A stretch of 64,000 bases of DNA from Amphritea pacifica (GTDB taxonomy: Bacteria > Pseudomonadota > Gammaproteobacteria > Pseudomonadales > Balneatricaceae), in NCBI RefSeq assembly GCF_016924145.1, contig NZ_JAFFZO010000005.1, forward strand, positions 1 to 64,000, in the 5' to 3' direction. The notes beneath the pieces are model-generated. The model did not search any database. It was not told the origin of the DNA and saw nothing but the letters and a program-made list of their open reading frames with translations. Shown piece after piece: positions 45,384 to 54,364 of the stretch. Both the position numbers and the translations under genes were made by a program. Each line of letters starts with the position of its first letter. The stretch's first letter is position 1.

Positions 45384-45508
45384 AATCAACGTTGGTTCTG
45401 GCCTTGTTCTCTTGGGAACCTCTTAGCAGGTTCTCTTATTAGTAATGCGATCATTAAATAGGTTACATGACATTTTTAACAGATGTCGATATTGACCGCC
45501 ATAAAAAA

Positions 45509-45544
45509 ATGTGATCACATTACTTTATTCTTTGTGATCACAAA
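45509..45544. promoter_or_regulatory. Two TGTGATCACA operator boxes upstream of puuA
   Basis: Box 3 (ATGTGATCACAT, 45509-45520) and box 4 (TTTGTGATCACAAA, 45531-45544) are perfect palindromes centred 23 bases apart. They lie 86-121 bases before the puuA start. Their core is the same as in the spuC-side boxes. Confidence 0.7.
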
Positions 45545-45629
45545 AGCATGTAGGTTAAGCTAAACTGATTGCAACAGTATGTTGTGACCCACCAGCGTGT
45601 GGGGATGAAAGATTTCGAGTGAGAATCTT

Positions 45630-46973
45630 ATGATGTTTAAGAAAGAGAAAGATAAAGAGTTTGATCTGTTTATAGCTGACCTGAATGGCAATTTGCGGGG
45701 TAAGCGGCTGCCGGCGAGTGCAGCGGTTAAAGTATTTGAAGAGGGTGTTAAGCTGCCGCGTTCAGTGCTTGGTTTCGATTTCTGGGGGGACGATGTGCTG
45801 GATAATGGTCTGGTGTTTGAGACCGGCGATATGGATGGTATCTGTATGCCTGTGGGTGACCGGCCAATACCCGTCCCCTGGGCTGAAGAGCCAAGGGACC
45901 AGATTCTGGCAATGATGTCTAACCCCGATGGGACACCGTTTGGTTGTGATCCTCGCCAGGTGCTGGCCGGTGTTGTGAAGCGTTTTAAGGCAATCGGTCT
46001 GACTCCCGTTATGGCGACCGAGCTCGAGTTTTATCTTATGGACGGAGAGTCTGAAGAGACTCAGCGTCCGCAACCACCCATTCTCTCTGAAGGCCATGGC
46101 CGTCGTCTCAGTGAAACTGACTGTTATTCCATTGATGAGATGGATGGTCTGTCCTCTTTCTTTGCCGAAGTACGTGAAGTTTGTGAGATTCAGGGGGTTC
46201 CGGCGGATACCATTATTTCTGAACTGGGGCCAGGCCAGTTTGAGATTAATCTGCTGCACGTTAATGATCCGCTGATGGCGGGTGATCAGGCGATTATGTT
46301 TAAGCGTCTGATTAAAGGGATCTCCCGTAAACATGGCTACTCTGCCACCTTTATGGCGAAGCCTTATTCGGATAAGAGTGGTAATGGCTTCCATGTTCAT
46401 TTCAGTCTGCTGGATGAAGCGGGCAATAATGTTTTTGATGATGGTGGCGAAGACGGTACCGATATGCTGAAGAATGCGGTTGCAGGTCTGATGCATACCA
46501 TGTCTGACAGTATGCTGGTCTTTGCGCCGCATATGAATTCCTATCGCCGTTTCATGGCGGGCGCTCATGCGCCGACGATTGCCACCTGGGGGTATGAGAA
46601 CCGCACTGTGGCGATCCGGATTCCGGAAAGCCCCTGTGAGGCGCGTCGAATCGAACACCGGGTGTCCGGTGCTGATGCAAACCCCTATCTGGTGCTGGCC
46701 GCTATTCTGGCGGGAGCGTTATATGGTATTGAAAACAAGTTAATGCCACCAGCTCCGATAGAGGGAGATGCCTATGCTGACGGAGATCAGGAGATGATTC
46801 TGCCGAATAAGTGGGATATCGCTACCGAGCTGTTTGCTGAAAGCGGCGTGCTGAAGGAGTACCTGGGTGAGGAGTTTGTCAGGGTGTTTGCAGCAGCGAA
46901 GCGTCAGGAACAGCGGAAACTTAACGAGCAGATCTCTGATATTGAGTATGAGTCATATCTGGGATTGCTTTAA
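45630..46973 (+). CDS. puuA: Gamma-glutamylpolyamine synthetase (PuuA-like)
   Basis: A glutamine-synthetase-fold ligase of 447 residues that couples glutamate to putrescine or related amines using ATP. The N-terminus DLNGNLRGKRLPASA and the ATP/metal-binding segments ATELEFYLMD, ELGPGQFEINL, GNGFHVHFSLL and NSYRRFMAGAHAPT match E. coli PuuA more closely than the second synthetase in this window does. It starts at the first of two adjacent ATGs. It precedes two tiny frames and potF, forming a polyamine uptake-degradation operon under the GntR boxes. Confidence 0.85.
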   Translation: MMFKKEKDKEFDLFIADLNGNLRGKRLPASAAVKVFEEGVKLPRSVLGFDFWGDDVLDNGLVFETGDMDGICMPVGDRPIPVPWAEEPRDQILAMMSNPDGTPFGCDPRQVLAGVVKRFKAIGLTPVMATELEFYLMDGESEETQRPQPPILSEGHGRRLSETDCYSIDEMDGLSSFFAEVREVCEIQGVPADTIISELGPGQFEINLLHVNDPLMAGDQAIMFKRLIKGISRKHGYSATFMAKPYSDKSGNGFHVHFSLLDEAGNNVFDDGGEDGTDMLKNAVAGLMHTMSDSMLVFAPHMNSYRRFMAGAHAPTIATWGYENRTVAIRIPESPCEARRIEHRVSGADANPYLVLAAILAGALYGIENKLMPPAPIEGDAYADGDQEMILPNKWDIATELFAESGVLKEYLGEEFVRVFAAAKRQEQRKLNEQISDIEYESYLGLL

Positions 46974-47120
46974 GATATTGATACACAATAATTATTTTCC
47001 AATACCTATTGGAGGGTATATAGCTGACAGGGAGGTTGCAGTACATTTTTACTAGTTGCAGAAAATACTGCGACAGTTTGAGAAGCTTAAGCGCTGCCTT
47101 CATGATCAGAGGGGGTAGCC

Positions 47121-47183
47121 ATGACAATAACAACAAAAGATGTGGCTCTGATGAACGCCGCTCTGCGGCATCTAAAGAGTTAA
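47121..47183 (+). CDS. Possible 20-residue leader peptide (mini-ORF 1)
   Basis: ATG at 47121 follows a strong AGAGGGGG (47108-47115) and opens a 20-codon frame (starts MTITTKD) ending in TAA at 47181-47183. The stop overlaps the ATG of a second tiny frame. It lies in the 270-base gap between puuA and potF. There is no homology I can name; leader peptides that sense polyamines are known upstream of other polyamine genes (for example speFL). Confidence 0.35.
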   Translation: MTITTKDVALMNAALRHLKS

Positions 47184-47239
47184 TGCTGATAGATGGCCAG
47201 CACATGCTGCGACATCATAAAGCACCAGAAATGGAGTAA
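47183..47239 (+). CDS. Possible 18-residue peptide (mini-ORF 2), coupled to mini-ORF 1
   Basis: ATG at 47183-47185 overlaps the stop of mini-ORF 1 (TAATG). The frame has 18 codons (MLIDGQHM...) and ends at 47237-47239, five bases before the potF ATG (47244). The tight spacing implies translational coupling with potF. It is histidine-rich (QHMLRHHK), which may be coincidence. Confidence 0.3.
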   Translation: MLIDGQHMLRHHKAPEME

Positions 47240-47243
47240 TAAA

Positions 47244-48335
47244 ATGAATCCGAAGAAGCTTGGTCTTGCAGTAGTACTGGCTGCGTCTGTTTCCACTACT
47301 GTAATGGCTGAAGAGCAGGTTGTTAATTTTTACAACTGGTCCGATTACATCAGTCCTGAGATCCTTGAAAACTTCACCAAAGATACCGGGATCAAGGTTA
47401 ATTATGACGTTTATGACTCGAATGAGGTGCTTGAAGCGAAGCTGATGTCTGGCGGCACAGGCTATGATGTTGTTGTGCCGACGGGTTCCTTCCTTGAACG
47501 CCAGGTGCAGGCCGGAATCTACAGTGAGATTGATCATAGTAAACTGAGTAACTATGGCAACCTTGATCCGGTCATGATCGAGAAAATTACACGTCATGAT
47601 GCCGGCAATAAGCACAATGTTCCCTATGCCTGGGGAACAATCGGTATTGGCTATAACATCGATATGGTCAAAGAGCGTTTGGGCGATATGCCAGTTGATA
47701 CACTGGATCTGGTGTTTAAGCCTGAGGTTGCGGCCAAGCTGAAAGATTGTGGCATCACGTTGCTCGATTCTCCGGCTGAAATCGTCTCAATTGCGCTTAA
47801 CTATCTGGGGCTTGATCCAAATTCTGAGAACAAGGCTGATCTGAAAAAAGCAGAGACTCTGCTGAAATCTGTTCGTGAGAATTATCGTAAATTTGATTCT
47901 TCCGCCTATATTTCTGACCTGGCAAATGGTGATAGCTGTGTCGCTGTGGGTTACAACGGTGATGTATTACAGGCTCAGGGCCGTGCTGAGGAAGCGGGCC
48001 AGGGAGTGAACATCGGCTATGCGATTCCGAAAGAGGGCACCATGGTATGGTTTGATCTGTTGGCTATTCCTGCCGATGCGCCCCATAAGGATGCGGCTTA
48101 TAAACTGGTGGATTATATTCTCAGAGGGGATAGCGCTGCATCTATCTCTAACTATGCCTACTATGCGGTAGCCAATAAAGCAGCAGAGCCGATGCTGCTG
48201 GAAGAGGTGTCGAATAATCCTGGTATCTATCCATCAGACGAGGTGAAGGCTAATCTGTTTACTCAGAATGCCCATACCGCCAAGTTTGACCGGTTGCTGA
48301 CCCGCGCCTGGACCGGGATTAAAACCGGCCGTTAA
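47244..48335 (+). CDS. potF: Polyamine ABC transporter substrate-binding protein (PotF/SpuD)
   Basis: A 363-residue periplasmic protein with a signal peptide (LAVVLAASVSTTVMA then EEQVV). The motif NFYNWSDYISPEI and YDSNEVLEAKLMSG are typical of PotF/SpuD/PotD. The ATG at 47244 was chosen because it follows GGAGTAATAAA and leads directly into the signal peptide. It delivers putrescine or spermidine to the PotGHI complex encoded downstream. Confidence 0.9.
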   Translation: MNPKKLGLAVVLAASVSTTVMAEEQVVNFYNWSDYISPEILENFTKDTGIKVNYDVYDSNEVLEAKLMSGGTGYDVVVPTGSFLERQVQAGIYSEIDHSKLSNYGNLDPVMIEKITRHDAGNKHNVPYAWGTIGIGYNIDMVKERLGDMPVDTLDLVFKPEVAAKLKDCGITLLDSPAEIVSIALNYLGLDPNSENKADLKKAETLLKSVRENYRKFDSSAYISDLANGDSCVAVGYNGDVLQAQGRAEEAGQGVNIGYAIPKEGTMVWFDLLAIPADAPHKDAAYKLVDYILRGDSAASISNYAYYAVANKAAEPMLLEEVSNNPGIYPSDEVKANLFTQNAHTAKFDRLLTRAWTGIKTGR

Positions 48336-48491
48336 GTCTACCCCTGGCAGGGGCGAGCCTCTGCCAGAGAGATATCGCTTTCAGCAGATGGTATAAACTG
48401 CTAACGAGATAGCAGCCCTCCTGAAGGCTTCATAAATAACTCTCTGGGCTCCTGACAGAGTTCAGTATATGAATATGGTATAGGGTGTAGT

Positions 48492-49673
48492 ATGACTTCA
48501 ACAGTAACAATTGAGCCGCAGCCTGATAGTGTACCTGCGGCATCTCCTCAGACTTCCAAAATGCCTCTTTGGAAGCAGGAGGGGGCAAAACCTTTTCTGC
48601 GGATAGAAAATGTCACCAAAAAATTCGGTGAATTTACCGCTGTCGATAATATCTCACTGGATATATATAAAAACGAACTGTTCTGTCTTCTGGGTGGTTC
48701 CGGTTCGGGTAAGAGCACCCTGTTGCGAATGCTGGCTGGCTTTGAGTCGCCGACAAGTGGCCGGATTATCATTGATGGAGTTGATATGGCGGGTATTCAG
48801 CCATGGAAACGTCCGGTGAATATGATGTTTCAGTCCTATGCCCTGTTTCCACATCTGTCGGTTGAAGAAAATGTAGCCTTCGGTCTGAAGCGTGAAGGGC
48901 TGGATCGCTCAGAGGTTAAGCAGCGTGTGGCAGAGATGCTGGAGATGGTGCAGCTGGGGCATCTGGGTAAGCGCAAGCCAGATCAGCTTTCCGGAGGTCA
49001 GCGGCAGCGTGTGGCTCTGGCCCGCTCTCTGGTTAAACGGCCTAAGCTGTTGCTGCTGGATGAGCCGCTGGGCGCTCTGGATAAAAAGTTGCGCGAGGAA
49101 ACTCAGTTTGAGCTGATCAATATTCAGGAGGAACTGGGAGTAACCTTTGTGGTGGTAACCCACGATCAGGAAGAGGCGATGACGCTGGCCAGCCGGATCG
49201 GTGTCATGAATCATGGTGTGATTGTACAGACAGCGGAGCCCCATGATGTTTACGAATACCCCAATAGTCGCTTTGTTGCTGAATTTATCGGTTCGGTCAA
49301 TCTGTTTGAAGGGCGGGTGATTGAGGATCTGCCTGACTCCGTCCGTATCGATTCTAAAGATGCGGGGGCGGTATTGTTTGTTAACCACGGCATCAGCTGT
49401 GCGCCGAACCAGAAGGTGCATGTCGCGTTGCGTCCGGAAAAAACGCAGATCAGCAAAGAGAAACCGGAAGGTCAGCAGAACTGCATTAAGGGTGTCATCG
49501 AAGAGACCGCGTATATGGGCAGCCTGTCGGTTTATCGGGTGCGCCTGGCGAGTGGTATGGAGGTGCGTGTCACCCAGCCGAACACCACCCGGGATCTGGG
49601 TGCCCGGCTGACCTGGAACGATGAGGTTTATCTTTACTGGGATGAAGACAGCAGCGTGGTATTGACATCATGA
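48492..49673 (+). CDS. potG: Polyamine ABC transporter ATP-binding protein PotG
   Basis: A 393-residue ABC ATPase. Walker A GGSGSGKST, signature LSGGQRQRVALARSL, Walker B LLLLDEPLGALD and H-loop VTHDQ are all present, followed by a TOBE domain that binds the regulatory region. It energises polyamine import with PotH and PotI. It overlaps potH by 4 bases. A 156-base gap separates it from potF. Confidence 0.95.
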   Translation: MTSTVTIEPQPDSVPAASPQTSKMPLWKQEGAKPFLRIENVTKKFGEFTAVDNISLDIYKNELFCLLGGSGSGKSTLLRMLAGFESPTSGRIIIDGVDMAGIQPWKRPVNMMFQSYALFPHLSVEENVAFGLKREGLDRSEVKQRVAEMLEMVQLGHLGKRKPDQLSGGQRQRVALARSLVKRPKLLLLDEPLGALDKKLREETQFELINIQEELGVTFVVVTHDQEEAMTLASRIGVMNHGVIVQTAEPHDVYEYPNSRFVAEFIGSVNLFEGRVIEDLPDSVRIDSKDAGAVLFVNHGISCAPNQKVHVALRPEKTQISKEKPEGQQNCIKGVIEETAYMGSLSVYRVRLASGMEVRVTQPNTTRDLGARLTWNDEVYLYWDEDSSVVLTS

Positions 49674-50626
49674 GTACTCAGACCGGTTCTGCCTGGGTGG
49701 AGGGCTCCGGTTCACGCCTGGCAAAGTACAATATTTTTAAACGGTTAAACTGGGGGCGGTTTTCTGTTATCGCAGTGCCTATGCTCTGGCTGGCCGTATT
49801 TTTCTTTATCCCCTTTTTGGTGGTGTTTAAGATCTCACTATCAGAAACAGCCATTGCGGTGCCGCCCTATACGGCATTGTTAGACTGGAATCTGGATGAA
49901 GCATTTATCAATTTGAAGTTGAATCTGGGGAACTATCTGTTCCTGTTTGAAGATTCGTTTTATATCGATGCTTATCTCAGCTCGATAAAAATTGCAGCGA
50001 TCTCTACTGTTCTGACGTTGCTGATAGCGTTTCCCATCGCCTATATGATCGCCCGCAGTAAACCAACAACCCGGGCATTGCTACTGTCATTGGTGATTCT
50101 GCCCTTCTGGACCTCTTTTCTGTTACGGGTGTATGCCTGGATGGGATTTCTGAAGAAGAATGGTCTGATTAATGAATTTTTACTCAGCACGGGCATTATT
50201 GATCAGCCTCTGATTATGTTGCAGACAGACTTTGCCGTTTATGTAGGTATTGTCTATACCTACCTGCCATTCATGGTTTTACCGCTTTATAGTGCTCTGG
50301 AAAAGATGGATCTGACTCTGTTGGAAGCTGCTGAGGATCTGGGCTCCAGACCGGCAACCAGCTTCTTTCTGATCACCGTACCGATGGCAATGCCTGGCAT
50401 TATCGCTGGTTGTATGCTGGTGTTTATTCCCGCGGTTGGTGAGTTTGTTATCCCGGCGTTGCTCGGTGGTTCGGATACGCTGATGATCGGACGGGTATTG
50501 TGGGATGAATTTTTCCTCAATCGGGACTGGCCGATGGCGTCAGCGGTTGCGGTTGTGATGCTGATTGTACTGGTGTTGCCGATCATGATGATCCGCAACA
50601 GTCAGGGTAAAGAGGAGGCGGTCTGA
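49670..50626 (+). CDS. potH: Polyamine ABC transporter permease PotH
   Basis: A 318-residue permease with six or so membrane helices and the EAA loop EAAEDLGSRPATSFFLITVP. It pairs with PotI in the PotFGHI transporter. Its start overlaps potG by 4 bases and its end overlaps potI by 1 base. Confidence 0.93.
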   Translation: MSTQTGSAWVEGSGSRLAKYNIFKRLNWGRFSVIAVPMLWLAVFFFIPFLVVFKISLSETAIAVPPYTALLDWNLDEAFINLKLNLGNYLFLFEDSFYIDAYLSSIKIAAISTVLTLLIAFPIAYMIARSKPTTRALLLSLVILPFWTSFLLRVYAWMGFLKKNGLINEFLLSTGIIDQPLIMLQTDFAVYVGIVYTYLPFMVLPLYSALEKMDLTLLEAAEDLGSRPATSFFLITVPMAMPGIIAGCMLVFIPAVGEFVIPALLGGSDTLMIGRVLWDEFFLNRDWPMASAVAVVMLIVLVLPIMMIRNSQGKEEAV

Positions 50627-51441
50627 TGAAACGTAGATCTCTGTTTTTAAATACGACCGCAACCATGGGGTTTATCTTTCTGTATGCACCGATGATCGCG
50701 CTGGTGGTATACAGTTTTAACAAATCCAAGCTGGTAACGGTGTGGGGTGGCTGGTCACTGAAATGGTATGGCGAGTTGTTCCGCAACGATCAGATTATCG
50801 ATGCGGCCCTGCTGAGTTTTAAAATCGCCTTTATCAGCGCCAGTGTGGCGGTGGTACTGGGAACGATGGCGGGATTTGTACTGAGTCGTTTCAGACGCTT
50901 TCGTGGCAAGATGCTGCTGGCGGGCTGGATCAGCGCGCCACTGGTGATGCCTGAGGTAATAACGGGTCTGTCACTGCTGCTGCTGTTTGTGGCGATGGAA
51001 GGGGCGTTTGGCTGGCCTGCAGGACGTGGTACCAGCACTATCATCATCGCCCATGTAACCTTCTGTATGGCCTATGTGGCGGTGATTGTGCAATCGCGGC
51101 TGTCCCAGTTGGATGAAACCCTGGAAGAGGCAGCGATGGATCTGGGTGCAAAACCTTCATCGCTGTTCTTTCTGGTGACGCTGCCGCTGATTATGCCTGC
51201 GGTGATCTCCGGCTGGCTGTTGTCTTTTACTATGTCGCTGGACGATCTGGTTATCGCCAGTTTCGTCTCTGGTCCGGGTAACAGTACGCTGCCGATGGTG
51301 ATCTTCTCCAAAGTGCGTCTGGGTGTATCTCCTGAAGTTAACGCACTGGCTACACTGATGATTGCCGTGGTTGCAATCGGAGTGACAGCTGCGATGTATC
51401 AGATGCGACGGCAGGCAAAGCTGCTGGAGAAGCAGGGGTAG
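50626..51441 (+). CDS. potI: Polyamine ABC transporter permease PotI
   Basis: A 271-residue permease with the EAA loop EEAAMDLGAKPSSLFFLVTL. It follows potH with a 1-base overlap and ends with a terminator, so the transporter operon closes here. Confidence 0.93.
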   Translation: MKRRSLFLNTTATMGFIFLYAPMIALVVYSFNKSKLVTVWGGWSLKWYGELFRNDQIIDAALLSFKIAFISASVAVVLGTMAGFVLSRFRRFRGKMLLAGWISAPLVMPEVITGLSLLLLFVAMEGAFGWPAGRGTSTIIIAHVTFCMAYVAVIVQSRLSQLDETLEEAAMDLGAKPSSLFFLVTLPLIMPAVISGWLLSFTMSLDDLVIASFVSGPGNSTLPMVIFSKVRLGVSPEVNALATLMIAVVAIGVTAAMYQMRRQAKLLEKQG

Positions 51442-51457
51442 TTACGGGCTTTATGTC

Positions 51458-51488
51458 AGCGCCCACGCTGAGTGGGCGCTTTGGTTTT
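51458..51488 (+). terminator. Intrinsic terminator after potI
   Basis: AGCGCCCAC and GTGGGCGCT form a 9-bp stem with a GCTGA loop, followed by TTGGTTTT. Confidence 0.75.
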
Positions 51489-51506
51489 GAGGGTAAGTAA
51501 ACGATT

Positions 51507-52223
51507 ATGAAAATAGGTATTCTGGCAACCGGTATTACACCGGATGAGCTACTGGCCCAGTATGGCTCTTATGCGGATATGTTTAAGCAGCTGTTTGCAC
51601 TGGTCAATGCGGACTTTACATACGACGTATTTGATGTGCGCGATGGGGTTTTTCCTGATAGCGCAGAACAGTGTGACGGCTGGGTGATTACCGGGTCAAA
51701 GTTTAACGTCGACGAGAACCGCGACTGGATGCAAAAGCTTAAACAGCTGATTCTGGAGATCGATGCCTGCAAGCGGCCTTTGCTGGGTATCTGTTTCGGT
51801 CATCAGATTATCGCTGAAGCCTTTGGTGGCAAGGTTGAACCCTATCAGGGTGGCTGGGGTGTCGGGCTGCACCGTTATCAGCTACTCGGTGACAACGCTT
51901 TTATAAAAGATGGCGCCGGGTCGTTCGCTATCAGTGCAATGCATCGCTATCAGGTGACTGAAAAACCAGACAATGCCAGAACCTTTGCTCAGTCCGATTT
52001 CTGTCAATATGCGGGGCTGGTGTATGGCGACAATATTCTGACTGTGCAGGCGCATCCTGAATTTAATCTGCAATATGAAACGGACCTGGTGACGATACGT
52101 AAGGGAGCTGTGATCCCGGATGATATCGCCGAAGCCGGACTGGCACAGTTGCAGGCAAGTAATGCTGCGGCCGATTCAAAGCGTGTCGCACGCTGGATGT
52201 ACGATTTTATAACCGCGTCATAA
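51507..52223 (+). CDS. Type 1 glutamine amidotransferase-like hydrolase, copy 1
   Basis: A 238-residue class I amidotransferase-fold protein. The nucleophile Cys is in GICFGHQ, the His in QAHPEF and an acidic residue follows, forming a triad. Its place next to PuuA and PotFGHI suggests gamma-glutamyl amide hydrolysis, the step done by PuuD in other species; PuuD itself belongs to another amidotransferase subgroup, so this is an inference. It is a paralogue of the next gene. Confidence 0.75.
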   Translation: MKIGILATGITPDELLAQYGSYADMFKQLFALVNADFTYDVFDVRDGVFPDSAEQCDGWVITGSKFNVDENRDWMQKLKQLILEIDACKRPLLGICFGHQIIAEAFGGKVEPYQGGWGVGLHRYQLLGDNAFIKDGAGSFAISAMHRYQVTEKPDNARTFAQSDFCQYAGLVYGDNILTVQAHPEFNLQYETDLVTIRKGAVIPDDIAEAGLAQLQASNAAADSKRVARWMYDFITAS

Positions 52224-52245
52224 GGGCGGATCTTTTCTACTAAAC

Positions 52246-52268
52246 CGCTGTCTACAGCGTTTTTTTTA
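52246..52268 (+). terminator. Hairpin between the two amidotransferase genes
   Basis: CGCTGT and ACAGCG pair around CT and are followed by nine T residues. It may attenuate transcription into the second copy. Confidence 0.65.
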
Positions 52269-52283
52269 TATGGAGTAGCTAGG

Positions 52284-52991
52284 ATGAAAATAGGTATTCT
52301 GGCGGCGGGAACTAATAGTGGTGTTCTGCTGGAGCAGTTCGGCTCATTTGCGTTCATGACTGAGCAGATGCTTGCGGACGCTCAGTTTAGTTTTCATCAG
52401 TGGGATGTCAGGCTGGGTGAGTTTCCCCAGTCAGTGCATGAGTGTGATGGCTGGGTGATTACCGGCTCACCCTTTAGTGCTTATGAACCACTGGAGTGGA
52501 TCGCTAACCTGGAATCCCTGGTGAGAGCGATCGATCAGGCGGGTATGCCGCTGATCGGTATCTGTTTCGGGCATCAGTTGATCGCTCAGGCGCTGGGCGG
52601 GGTTGTCTCTAAGGCAGATGCAGGCTGGGGTCTCGGCGTAGATACTTATCAGCCTACGCAAGCCGGTCAGGCGGTGTTAGGTAGCGAACCAGTGCGTTTG
52701 CACATTATCCATCAGGATCAGGTTATACAGTTGCCAGCGCGGGCTGAGATACTGGCCACGTCTGCCTTTTGTCAGTATGGGGTACTGCGTTATGGTTCCC
52801 ACATTTTTACCGTGCAGGCACATCCGGAGTTTAGTCGTGAATATATGCTATGCGAGCTGCCTGCCATTGTGCCGGAGTATCTGACTGCTGCTGATGCTGA
52901 GAAAGGGCTGAAATCACTTGAGCGTTATGAGGCTGATTCAGCGCCGGTGGTTGATGCGATCATCCGTGTATTGACGGGTAAATCGCTGTAA
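52284..52991 (+). CDS. Type 1 glutamine amidotransferase-like hydrolase, copy 2
   Basis: A 235-residue paralogue of the preceding gene, starting with the same MKIGILA and sharing CDGWVITGS, GICFGHQ and QAHPEF. The central portions differ (YQGGWGVGLHRYQ versus KADAGWGLGVDTYQ), suggesting different substrates. The two sit in tandem with a 60-base gap and probably arose by duplication. It is convergent with the LysR gene, with only 3 bases between the stops. Confidence 0.75.
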   Translation: MKIGILAAGTNSGVLLEQFGSFAFMTEQMLADAQFSFHQWDVRLGEFPQSVHECDGWVITGSPFSAYEPLEWIANLESLVRAIDQAGMPLIGICFGHQLIAQALGGVVSKADAGWGLGVDTYQPTQAGQAVLGSEPVRLHIIHQDQVIQLPARAEILATSAFCQYGVLRYGSHIFTVQAHPEFSREYMLCELPAIVPEYLTAADAEKGLKSLERYEADSAPVVDAIIRVLTGKSL

Positions 52992-52994
52992 TAC

Positions 52995-53930
52995 TCAGGT
53001 AATCTGTTGCCGCTGTCTGAACGTTTCCCAGCTATGACCGATCTCCTCTGTCTGTTGGCGCAGCCAGTTTTCAAAACGTTGTATTTTAGGGCGTCTGAAG
53101 TGATGTTCAGGAGCAACCAGGTAGTAATCAAAACTGCTTGGCAGGAAGGCTGGAAGCGGACAGATCAGCTGTCCGCGTTCGATCATCTCATACACCAGGC
53201 TGAAACGGACGGCGGCCAGGCCCTGTCCGCTTAGCAGTGCTTCCACCAGAATATTGGAGTCGGTGACCTGTAAGCGTGAGTTTGTCAGCGTATCAGGCAG
53301 GCCGAGTGCTTCTCTGAACAGAGTCCAGAGTTCTTTCATGTCGGGAGCGTCATCAATGAGCAGCGGGAGTTCTCTGAGCTGCTGCCGGGCCGGTCTATCT
53401 TTATTGATCAGCGATGGATGGCAAACCGGTATCATATAATCCCGCATCAGTAATCGACTGCTCAGGCCGGGATAGACGCCCTTACCAAACCGGATCGCCA
53501 GATCAAGCTGGTTATCATCAAAGCTGTCCAGTCTGATGCCAGGAGAGATGTGGATGTTAAGGCTTTCCTCCTGCGCCTGAAAGTCACCTAGTCTGGGCAC
53601 CAGCCAGCGGCTGGCAAATGAGGGCAGAGTGCTGAGCATTAAACGCTGGGGGTGCGGGTCATCACTTAACTGGTTAATGCCCTGTTCCAGGCTTTCAAAC
53701 GCTTTGCTGATAAAGGGTAATAGCTGCTGCCCCTCGCGGGTGAGCTCAATCTCCCGTGTCAAACGATGAAATAGTGTTACCCCCAGTTGCTGTTCCAGGG
53801 TTTTGATCTGCTGGCTTATCGCGGCCTGGCTGACATAGAGCTGTTCGGCGGCGAGTTTAAAGCTTTGCATCTCTGCGGCGTGTCGAAAGGCTTGTAGCGC
53901 TTTAAGTGAGGGCAGGCGGGTCATGATCAT
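52995..53930 (-). CDS. LysR-family regulator (GcvA-like)
   Basis: A 311-residue LysR regulator. The helix-turn-helix LSVSQAAISQQIKTLEQQLG region (AEQLYVSQAAISQQIKTLE) and the RxTREIELTREG wing are clear; the effector domain is GcvA-like. Its genomic position at the end of the polyamine uptake operon suggests it may regulate these genes, but no target site is identified. Confidence 0.88.
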   Translation of the reverse strand: MIMTRLPSLKALQAFRHAAEMQSFKLAAEQLYVSQAAISQQIKTLEQQLGVTLFHRLTREIELTREGQQLLPFISKAFESLEQGINQLSDDPHPQRLMLSTLPSFASRWLVPRLGDFQAQEESLNIHISPGIRLDSFDDNQLDLAIRFGKGVYPGLSSRLLMRDYMIPVCHPSLINKDRPARQQLRELPLLIDDAPDMKELWTLFREALGLPDTLTNSRLQVTDSNILVEALLSGQGLAAVRFSLVYEMIERGQLICPLPAFLPSSFDYYLVAPEHHFRRPKIQRFENWLRQQTEEIGHSWETFRQRQQIT

Positions 53931-54047
53931 TTCTATACTGGCTTATACATAAGATAATCTTAATTATAGAGTGTTAAAACTCGTTTGTCGTCAGCGAAGT
54001 AAATCTTGAATATAGGCTGTAAAAATCAGCCATTGTAGAGGTTTGCT

Positions 54048-54248
54048 ATGAAGCCTATAGTGTCAAATCAGATAGATGTGAAACGGGATAGTAAAGAAAT
54101 ACTTGATTATTTGGCGGTCTGGCAGCGCTGGTTGCAGCGTTATCGTAGCCGTCGGTTGCTGCTTCGGCTGGATAGAGAGCAGCTTAAAGATATCGGTGTG
54201 ACACGGGAAGAGGCGCTTGAGGAGGCGGGTAAACCTTTCTGGCGATGA
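54048..54248 (+). CDS. DUF1127 small protein
   Basis: A 66-residue basic protein. The C-terminal half (RYRSRRLLLRLDREQLKDIG) is the DUF1127 motif seen in YjiS-like proteins, several of which are involved in RNA or phosphate-related regulation in alphaproteobacteria. Here the function is unknown. ATG is preceded by GAGG. Confidence 0.85.
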   Translation: MKPIVSNQIDVKRDSKEILDYLAVWQRWLQRYRSRRLLLRLDREQLKDIGVTREEALEEAGKPFWR

Positions 54249-54297
54249 TGTTCTTCAGGAGCAGGCTGCTGGAAAAACAGTATATAGCAGGCATAAA

Positions 54298-54321
54298 AAA
54301 GCCTGATCGTAATCAGGCTTT
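54298..54321. terminator. Bidirectional terminator between DUF1127 and csp genes
   Basis: AAAGCCTGAT and ATCAGGCTTT form a 10-bp stem with a CGTA loop; A and T runs flank it on both sides. A second, AT-rich hairpin (AACAGATC/GATCTGTT) lies just to the right. Confidence 0.8.
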
Positions 54322-54364
54322 CTTCTGCTAGCAACAGATCAGAGATCTGTTAGCTGGCACGGTC

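Noticed and set aside
44551-45544. The TGTGATCAC boxes as CRP binding sites
   Set aside because: CRP sites need TGTGA and TCACA separated by six bases; here they are contiguous, and the context is a GntR locus.
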